Source of the DNA: Firm-04 sp045591925
GTDB taxonomy: Bacteria; Bacillota; Clostridia; Oscillospirales; Ruminococcaceae
NCBI GenBank assembly: GCA_045591925.1
Contig: JAZNTW010000013.1
Location: 21,355 to 85,354 of the forward strand
Length of the DNA stretch: 64,000 nt
Direction of reading: 5' to 3'
Shown: positions 58,187 to 64,000 of the stretch, one piece after another
Layout of the letters: the number at the start of each line of letters is the position of its first letter
How positions within the stretch are numbered: position 1 is the first letter of the stretch
The notes under the pieces: generated by a model
Told to the model about the DNA's origin: nothing
Database searches by the model: none
What the model saw: only the letters and a program-made list of their open reading frames with translations
Position numbers and translations under genes: made by a program

Positions 58187-58257
58187 TTTTACGGCAAGGC
58201 ATAATGTACACAACAAACGCCGAAATATCGCCTTGCACATTCTGGTAGTTTAGCCGC

Positions 58258-58286
58258 TTGATATATCCGCCAACCTATGGTAATAT
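58258..58286 (+). promoter_or_regulatory. Array promoter 11
   Basis: TTGATA (58258-58263), spacer 17, TAATAT (58281-58286); upstream TTGCACATTCTGGTAGTTTAGCCGC in part, as in promoter 9. It may also transcribe into TerS. Confidence 0.8.
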
Positions 58287-58343
58287 GGGTACAACGGAAG
58301 GGCAAACGCCCACCGAAAACTACGAAAGAACGAGGTAAACACC

Positions 58344-58580
58344 ATGTGGCACGAGGGTACAATTCTGGCACCGACGAAGGAAGGCAAGACGGTGGTTCAC
58401 TACTGGGCAAAGGTCTACGATGTGGGCAGCCAGTACGGCATCGAGGGGGGCAGGATCAGCAAGCTCATGCTGAAGGCGAACGGCGAGATCATCTACAACT
58501 ACGACAGAGGACTTGTTGTTCCGCCGCAGAACGAGGCTGCGGAGATTGCACTTGCAATTCTGATGTACGAGTACAGATGA
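58344..58580 (+). CDS. Hypothetical array protein (78 aa)
   Basis: MWHEGTILAPTKEGKTVVHY, WAKVYDVGSQYGIEGGRISK, LMLKANGEIIYNYDRG. A compact beta protein. ATG at 58344 with CGAGG upstream. Similar short proteins occur in clostridial phages and plasmids; function unknown. Confidence 0.72.
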   Translation: MWHEGTILAPTKEGKTVVHYWAKVYDVGSQYGIEGGRISKLMLKANGEIIYNYDRGLVVPPQNEAAEIALAILMYEYR

Positions 58581-58644
58581 ACAAAATGGACGGCGGGCGG
58601 CACCGAAAAGCCGTCCCATCGCCCACCATAGGGAGGTGAACAAG

Positions 58645-58908
58645 ATGGGAGCAATCAGCGAATTATACCGGGGAAGGATCAGCGCACCTACAGATATCAA
58701 GGTCAGGGCGGACGATTACGACAACCTGAACGGGCGCGCGGAAGATCTGCACAATCAGATCGCTGACGGAATGAAAGCGGATACTGCGGAAGCATTCGAG
58801 GCATTGATTGACCTTCACCGACAGATGGAATCGATCACCGCAGAGGACAGCTACACGAGAGGCTTTCGTGACGGCGCAAAGCTGATGCTGGATATGCTGA
58901 ACGGATAA
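58645..58908 (+). CDS. DUF6809-like phage protein
   Basis: An 87-aa helical protein: ISELYRGRISAPTDIKVRAD, EAFEALIDLHRQMESITAED and YTRGFRDGAKLMLDML. The LYxGxIxP start and the GFRxGxxLMxxML end fit DUF6809. The ATG at 58645 has GGGAGG 8 bp upstream; a GTG at 58636 is less likely. Confidence 0.78.
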   Translation: MGAISELYRGRISAPTDIKVRADDYDNLNGRAEDLHNQIADGMKADTAEAFEALIDLHRQMESITAEDSYTRGFRDGAKLMLDMLNG

Positions 58909-58993
58909 ATTCATGGTGGTTTTATACATAGGAGAGGCTTGCAGTATGCAGGCCTTTTCTTTATGCAGATTTTTTGAGGAAGGAGTGATGCGG

Positions 58994-59467
58994 ATGGCTC
59001 AGAGAGGCAGAAAACCGAAGCCTACGGCGATCAAAGAGCTGGAAGGCAATCCGGGCAAGCGTCCGCTGAATGATGCGGAGCCGAAGCCCGTGCGCAAAGC
59101 ACCGCCCTGCCCGAAGTGGCTGGAGCCCGAAGCGAAGAAGGAATGGCGCAGGCTGTCCAAACAGCTCGAACAGATTGGTGTGCTGACCGAGGTCGATCAA
59201 GCGGCATTCGCATCGTACTGTCAGGCATATGCCCGGTGGAAGGAAGCCGAGGAATTCATGACACAGCACGGAACGATCGTCAAAACGAAATCCGGCTACT
59301 GGCAGCAAGTGCCGCAGGTGTCCATTGCGCAGACTTATCTGAAGATCATGAACAAGATCGCAGAGCAGTTCGGTCTGACTCCAGCGGCAAGAAGCAGGAT
59401 CACGGCAGGAGCAGATATGAAAAACGTTGCTGTGGATGATATGGATGAACTTCTCGGAGGTGACTGA
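58994..59467 (+). CDS. Terminase small subunit, P27 family
   Basis: A 157-aa DNA-packaging subunit that recognises phage DNA. RGRKPKPTAIKELEGNPGKR is the family opening and LEPEAKKEWRRLSKQLEQIG, VDQAAFASYCQAYARWKEAE its helical core. The ATG at 58994 is chosen, since AAGGAG lies 8 bp upstream; 58988 would be too close. It overlaps TerL by one base. Confidence 0.93.
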   Translation: MAQRGRKPKPTAIKELEGNPGKRPLNDAEPKPVRKAPPCPKWLEPEAKKEWRRLSKQLEQIGVLTEVDQAAFASYCQAYARWKEAEEFMTQHGTIVKTKSGYWQQVPQVSIAQTYLKIMNKIAEQFGLTPAARSRITAGADMKNVAVDDMDELLGGD

Positions 59468-62133
59468 TGGCAGGAACGGCAAAAGCAAGAGAAAGACCCG
59501 CAAATTACCCGAAGCTGAACGACTACCAGCCGACAAAATTTATGCTGCCAGAATCGCACTACGATGCGGCAAAGGCAGACAGGGCTGTGCGTTTCATAGA
59601 AAACCTCTGCCATACGAAAGGCAGATGGGCGGGAAAGCCCTTCTGGTTATTGCCGTGGCAGGAGCGCATTGTGAGAGATATTTTCGGTATCGTCAAGGAA
59701 GATGATACCCGTCAGTTCCGCACGGCATATGTCGAGATCCCCAAGAAAAATGGAAAGCAGCTCGCATTGGACACGCCTATCCCGACTCCGCAGGGGTTCA
59801 CCAATATGGGTGATCTGAAGGTCGGAGATACTGTGTTCGATGAAAACGGCATTCCGTGCCATGTGGTTGCGAAAAGCCCTGTGGATGATACAGAGCAAGC
59901 CTACAAGCTGACCTTCAAGGACGGCAGCTCGATCATTGCCGGGGAACGGCATCTGTGGAACTGCCAGTATATCTACGGCAAACGCAAGGATATTCTCTGG
60001 ACGACCGGCGAGATCTATCGCAGGACAACAGAATACAGGCAGCGTTTTTCCGACAGACCGCAGTCAAAGCGAGACTCCCTTATCCGAATTCCGGTGTGCG
60101 GTGTCCTTCAGACGAAGGCGGCAGATTTACCGATTGATCCGTATCTGTACGGCTACTGGCTTGGAAACGGCAACGCAGTCAAGCCGGAGATCACTGTTCG
60201 GACCGAAGATGTCGAGGACATCATCTCGTTTATCCCATATGAGGTACACAACCGTTATCCGCAGAAATGCGGCGGCAGCGAGATCGTAAAATACAATGAA
60301 CTGAAAGCTGTGCTGCTTGACAATTTCCGTGAAAAGAAGATTCGACCGGAATATCTGAGAGCATCTGCAGAGCAGCGGTGGGCATTACTGCAAGGTCTGA
60401 TGGATTCGGACGGCTGTATCGGCGAACGAAAGGGGCAAAGTGTGTATGTCACAACGCTGCGAGAGCTGGCGCTTTCCGTCAGAGAACTGCTGTGGTCGCT
60501 CGGAATCAAAAACGCTGTAAAATGCGAGCCTTCTACACGGCACGGGTGGCCGACCGGAGAGATTTTGTATATCGTTCGATTTACCACCTTTGAAGATCAG
60601 CCGACATCAAGGCTGAAACGCAAATACACACGCACACGGGCGCGGGTAAAAGAAACTCGCTCCTGTTTTCATTATCTGCTGGATATTCAGCCTGTGGATC
60701 ATCCCGTGAAAATGCAGTGTATTCAGGTGGACAGTCCGAGTCATCAATATCTTGCTGGAACATCGTTTGTGCCAACGCACAACAGCGAGCTTGCGGCGGC
60801 AATTGCGCTGTATCTGCTTTACGCTGACAACGAGCCTTCCGCAGAGGTTTACGGTGCTGCCGCTGACCGCGGTCAGGCATCCATCGTTTTTGACGTTGCA
60901 AAACGCATGGTCGAAATGACCCCAGCGCTGCTGAAACGCTCAAAGATCATGGCGGCGACAAAGCGTCTGGTAAACTACAGTAATGTCGGCTTTTATCAGG
61001 TGCTTTCGGCGGAGGTCGGTACCAAGCACGGTCTGAATGTATCCGGTCTGGTACTTGACGAGCTGCACGCTCAGCCGAATCGCAGCCTTGTGGATGTTCT
61101 CACGAAGGGCTCCGGTGATGCCCGTACTCAGCCGCTGTACTTCCTTATCACGACCGCCGGAACGGATCGAAACAGCATCTGCTACGAATATCACACGAAA
61201 GCGAAGGATATCCTCGAAGGACGGCGTATTGATCCGTCATTTTATCCGGTCATTTACGGACTGAATGACGGTGATGACTGGAATGCCGAGGAATCGTGGT
61301 ACAAGGCAAATCCGTCACTGGGGTACACAATCACCATTGACCGAGTGCGAGATGCTCACCGTGAGGCGCTGACCAATCCGGCCGAGGAGAATGTATTCCG
61401 TCAGCTTCGTCTGGATCAGTGGGTGGGCAGCGTCGTGGCATGGATTCCGGAGCATATTTACGACAGGGGCAATCTTCCCATTGACCTTGAAAAGCTCCGT
61501 GGACGTGAGTGCTACGCAGGACTAGACCTTTCGAGTACGAGCGACATTACTGCTTTCGTGCTGGTATTTCCTCCGCTGCATGACGGCGAGAAATACATCG
61601 TTGTTCCGCACTTCTGGTTACCGAGAGAAACGCTTGAACTGCGAGTCCGCCGTGACCATGTTCCCTACGATGTCTGGGAGCGCATGGGGCTATTTCATAT
61701 CACTGAGGGCAATGTGGTCGATTATAACTTCGTGCGGAAAACGATCAATGAGCTGCACACGATGTATAACATCAAGGAGATTGCCGCTGACCGCTGGAAT
61801 GCAACACAGCTTATCACCGACCTTGAGGGTGACGGCTTTACCGTTGTTCCGATGGGCATGGGCTTCAAGGATATGTCCCCGCCGATGAAAGAACTGTACA
61901 AGCTCATTCTCGAAGGGCAGTTTATCCACGGCGGTAACCCTGTCCTGCGCTGGATGGCGGGCAATGTGGTTGCTGAAATTGATGCGGCGGAGAACATCAA
62001 ACCGAGTAAAAAGAAAAGTACAGAAAAGATTGACGGCATCGTGGCATGGATCATGGCTCTTGACAGATGTATCCGTCATGAAATGCAGGGATCTGTATAC
62101 GATGAACCCGATCATGATTTGATCGTACTGTGA
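59467..62133 (+). CDS. Terminase large subunit containing an intein
   Basis: An 888-aa precursor that splices to a 546-aa phage packaging ATPase/nuclease. The Walker A motif is split: VEIPKKNGK (to residue 97) joins SELAAAIALYLL (from residue 440). Walker B is VLDELHAQPN. The nuclease region begins near AGLDLSSTSDIT, with its first Asp, and includes EIAADRWNA. GGAGG lies 8 bp upstream. Insertion in the Walker A loop is a usual intein site, because it is the most conserved point of the gene. Confidence 0.95.
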   Translation: MAGTAKARERPANYPKLNDYQPTKFMLPESHYDAAKADRAVRFIENLCHTKGRWAGKPFWLLPWQERIVRDIFGIVKEDDTRQFRTAYVEIPKKNGKQLALDTPIPTPQGFTNMGDLKVGDTVFDENGIPCHVVAKSPVDDTEQAYKLTFKDGSSIIAGERHLWNCQYIYGKRKDILWTTGEIYRRTTEYRQRFSDRPQSKRDSLIRIPVCGVLQTKAADLPIDPYLYGYWLGNGNAVKPEITVRTEDVEDIISFIPYEVHNRYPQKCGGSEIVKYNELKAVLLDNFREKKIRPEYLRASAEQRWALLQGLMDSDGCIGERKGQSVYVTTLRELALSVRELLWSLGIKNAVKCEPSTRHGWPTGEILYIVRFTTFEDQPTSRLKRKYTRTRARVKETRSCFHYLLDIQPVDHPVKMQCIQVDSPSHQYLAGTSFVPTHNSELAAAIALYLLYADNEPSAEVYGAAADRGQASIVFDVAKRMVEMTPALLKRSKIMAATKRLVNYSNVGFYQVLSAEVGTKHGLNVSGLVLDELHAQPNRSLVDVLTKGSGDARTQPLYFLITTAGTDRNSICYEYHTKAKDILEGRRIDPSFYPVIYGLNDGDDWNAEESWYKANPSLGYTITIDRVRDAHREALTNPAEENVFRQLRLDQWVGSVVAWIPEHIYDRGNLPIDLEKLRGRECYAGLDLSSTSDITAFVLVFPPLHDGEKYIVVPHFWLPRETLELRVRRDHVPYDVWERMGLFHITEGNVVDYNFVRKTINELHTMYNIKEIAADRWNATQLITDLEGDGFTVVPMGMGFKDMSPPMKELYKLILEGQFIHGGNPVLRWMAGNVVAEIDAAENIKPSKKKSTEKIDGIVAWIMALDRCIRHEMQGSVYDEPDHDLIVL
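59758..60783 (+). other. Class 3 intein with LAGLIDADG endonuclease (residues 98-439 of TerL)
   Basis: 342 residues, from Gln98 to Asn439, followed by Ser440. Block A (LALDTPIPTPQGF) lacks the usual Cys or Ser at position 1. Block B has HLW (Trp164), block F has Cys418 (QCIQVDSP) and block G has THN (Thr437, His438, Asn439). These Trp, Cys and Thr form the WCT set of class 3 inteins, which use the block F Cys as first nucleophile. Two endonuclease motifs are seen: YGYWLGNGNA near 228 and LMDSDGCI near 310, so it may still home. Confidence 0.88.
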
Positions 62134-62146
62134 GGAGGTAATGTTT

Positions 62147-63529
62147 ATGGGCTTTTTGAGCTGGCTCGGCATCAGCAAGCCGAGAGATGCGCCGATGCTG
62201 CCGGATATTCAGGATAATGTCCGGGATTCTGGAAACCTGTTCGTATTCGGCATGACGCACAGCGGAGAGCGTGTTGATGAGCGAACTGCGATGCAGATCG
62301 TGACCGTTTATGCCTGCGTCCGGCTGCTTTCAAACACCATCGCAGGATTGCCCCTGCACCTTTACAGATACACCGGCGAGGGCGAGGATAAGGAACTGGC
62401 AACCGACCATCCGTTATACAAAATCCTCTACCGACAGCCGAATCCCGAAATGAGTTCATTTTCGTTCTGGGAAGCGCTGATGTGTCATTTGCTGCTCTGG
62501 GGAAATGCGTATGCACAAATTGTCCGTGACGGCAAGAACGAGATTCTCGGTCTGTATCCGCTGCTGCCGGAAAACATGGAAATCGACCGTGATCCGAAGT
62601 CCGGCGATCTGTTCTACACCTACCATGCCTACACCGATGAAAAGCCCGGTGAGCATGACAAGGATATCATTTTCCGCAGGGATGAAATTTTGCACATCCC
62701 CGGTCTGGGATTCAACGGACTTGTGGGATTCAGTCCCATTGCGATGATGAAAAATGCACTCGGAGCAGTGATGGCAGTCGAGCGTTACGGCAGTGCTTTC
62801 TTCAAAAACGGAGCGCAGCCTGCCGGAGTCCTCGAACATCCGGGCGTACTGAAAGATCCGCAGAAAATCCGTGACAACTGGACGCGGGCATACGGCGGGG
62901 CAAGAAACGCCCACCGCATCGCAGTTCTCGAAGAAGGTATGCAGTATAAGCCAATCTCCCTGCCGCCAGAGGATTCGCAGTTTTTATCTACCCGTGAGTT
63001 CGATGTGGAGGAGATTTGCCGTATGTTTCAGGTTCCGCCGCATCTGGTACAAGACCTCAAACGCAGCACCTTCAATAACATCGAGCATCAGGGCATCGCA
63101 TTTGTTCAGTATTCGCTGATGCCGTGGATCATCCGCATTGAAAAGGGCATCATGAAAGACCTTCTGCTCGAAGAGGAACAAGATGTATATTTTCCGAAAT
63201 TCAATGTGGACGGTCTGATGCGCGGTGACTATCAGAGCCGAATGAACGCATATGCGATCGGCGTCGGAAACGGATTCTTCTCTCCGAATGATGTGCGCCG
63301 TCTTGAGAATATGGACCTTATTCCGGACGATCAGGGCGGCAACGACTACTACCTCAACGGCTCATACAACAAGCTGCAGGATGCAGGTGCGGCGTATGCT
63401 CTGAATCAGCCGCAGGAACAGCCGGATACCGAGGAACAGGATGAGCCGGATGAAAATCCGGACGAGGAAACCGATGACAGATTCCTGCGGAAGAAACGCA
63501 GGAAGAAGTACAAGAATGGGGGTATGTAA
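62147..63529 (+). CDS. HK97-family portal protein
   Basis: A 460-aa portal through which DNA enters the capsid: VYACVRLLSNTIAGLPLHLYR, HPLYKILYRQPNPEMSSFSFWE and GFNGLVGFSPIAMMKNALG, with EICRMFQVPPHLV and NNIEHQGIAFVQYSLMPWI. The ATG at 62147 is preferred to 62141, because GGAGG lies 8 bp upstream of it. The acidic C-terminal tail is followed by a basic end. It lies 14 bp after TerL. Confidence 0.93.
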   Translation: MGFLSWLGISKPRDAPMLPDIQDNVRDSGNLFVFGMTHSGERVDERTAMQIVTVYACVRLLSNTIAGLPLHLYRYTGEGEDKELATDHPLYKILYRQPNPEMSSFSFWEALMCHLLLWGNAYAQIVRDGKNEILGLYPLLPENMEIDRDPKSGDLFYTYHAYTDEKPGEHDKDIIFRRDEILHIPGLGFNGLVGFSPIAMMKNALGAVMAVERYGSAFFKNGAQPAGVLEHPGVLKDPQKIRDNWTRAYGGARNAHRIAVLEEGMQYKPISLPPEDSQFLSTREFDVEEICRMFQVPPHLVQDLKRSTFNNIEHQGIAFVQYSLMPWIIRIEKGIMKDLLLEEEQDVYFPKFNVDGLMRGDYQSRMNAYAIGVGNGFFSPNDVRRLENMDLIPDDQGGNDYYLNGSYNKLQDAGAAYALNQPQEQPDTEEQDEPDENPDEETDDRFLRKKRRKKYKNGGM

Positions 63530-63862
63530 ATGGAAAAGTTCTGGAACTGGATTCACGATGACAGCGGCGGCAGAGTCCTTCGGCTCGAAGGTCCTATCGA
63601 CTCGGAGAGCTTCTGGGGTGATGAGATCACGCCTCAGTCGTTCCGTGATGAACTGTATGCCGAGGAAGGCGACATTACACTTTGGCTGAATAGTCCAGGC
63701 GGGAATGTGTTCGCCGCTGCCGAGATTTACACGATGATTCGTGATTATCCGCACAAGGTGACTGTAAAAATCGCAAGCATCGCAGCATCGGCGGCAAGCG
63801 TGATCGCAATGGCTGGCAACACCGTGGAGATGTCCCCGACTGGACTTATCATGATCCATGAT
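63530..63862 (+). CDS. ClpP-like prohead protease, 5' exon only
   Basis: The first 111 codons of a capsid-maturation serine protease. LWLNSPGGNVFAAAEIYTMI and IASIAASAASVIAMAG give the oxyanion and nucleophile region (likely Ser87); GLIMIHD contains the catalytic His110. Directly after Asp111 the group II intron begins, and the frame as read runs on only 12 codons to a false stop. The rest of the gene lies beyond the window, past the intron. Confidence 0.88.
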
Positions 63863-64000
63863 GTGCGTCCAGATAGGGCGTTTTCGATAGTAGAATAACT
63901 GGTATCTACTCCCCATAATCACGGGGAAGTCAACCTGTCTAACCGAAAGGCGAAAGCTGACACGGGAACATAGCATGACAGGGAAGCAGTAAGTTACCTA
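63863..64000 (+). mobile_element. Group IIA intron, 5' end
   Basis: It starts with GTGCGTCCAGATAGGGCG, the conserved 5' end of group II introns. It goes on with CTAACCGAAAGGCGAAAGCT, GACACGGGAACA and AGTTACCTA, matching from memory the domain I core of the Lactococcus Ll.LtrB type. Its reverse transcriptase gene and 3' end should lie to the right of the window. Same strand as the host gene, so splicing could restore the protease mRNA. Confidence 0.88.

Overview
The window looks like a chromosome segment of an anaerobic, low-to-medium GC Gram-positive gut bacterium of the Ruminococcus/Oscillospiraceae type. The evidence is a secreted protein with a two-repeat dockerin module, Firmicute-style AGGAGG ribosome sites and TTGACA/TATAAT promoters, an oxygen-sensitive class III ribonucleotide reductase, and a phage gene set of the kind common in Clostridia. 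Taxonomy is inference; no rRNA or tRNA gene was seen.

Bases 1-21,600 read as host or host-accessory DNA. A rightward block encodes a peptidoglycan transpeptidase, an LCP wall-polymer ligase and a SEDS (FtsW/RodA) protein. Everything from about 5.8 to 21.6 kb then runs leftward: a frameshifted VanY-like carboxypeptidase, a NUDIX-ASCH-DUF1810 fusion, small hypotheticals, a dockerin-bearing putative polymorphic toxin with a likely immunity gene, an XRE-ImmA/IrrE regulator with a HipA-like kinase, a remnant of an SRAP (YedK) gene, and a compact four-gene operon. That operon has one AAA/ABC ATPase and three small proteins sharing a DNGIAVG-type motif, and resembles an anti-phage system.

Bases 21,788-64,000 are one rightward, GC-richer tailed-phage (prophage) genome, cut by the right end of the window. 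Its order is: early genes and a sigma-like regulator; replication and recombination (DUF2800 nuclease, DUF2815, family A polymerase, DUF932, VRR-NUC, SNF2 helicase, primase/SF3 helicase, possible iteron origin); SAM synthetase; HNH nuclease; NrdD/NrdG; a DNA-modification block (three amino- or unassigned methyltransferases, a PAPS-reductase-like protein, and a C5 methyltransferase with a repeat-filled target domain); then a 10-kb array of small genes; then packaging and capsid genes (TerS, TerL with an intein, portal, ClpP-like protease). The protease gene is split by the 5' end of a group IIA intron. No integrase or attachment site was recognised, so the exact left edge is unsure.

The most unusual region is 48.3-58.9 kb. 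Eleven near-identical promoters there (a twelfth lies reversed at 41.0 kb), all with an exact 17-bp spacer, each drive one to three small genes. Most units end in a related 80-100 nt imperfect palindrome, giving a cassette-like array. It carries an amidoligase and two gamma-glutamylcyclotransferase-like genes, which suggests a phage peptide-tagging or anti-defence module. The nearby SAM synthetase may supply the phage methyltransferases.
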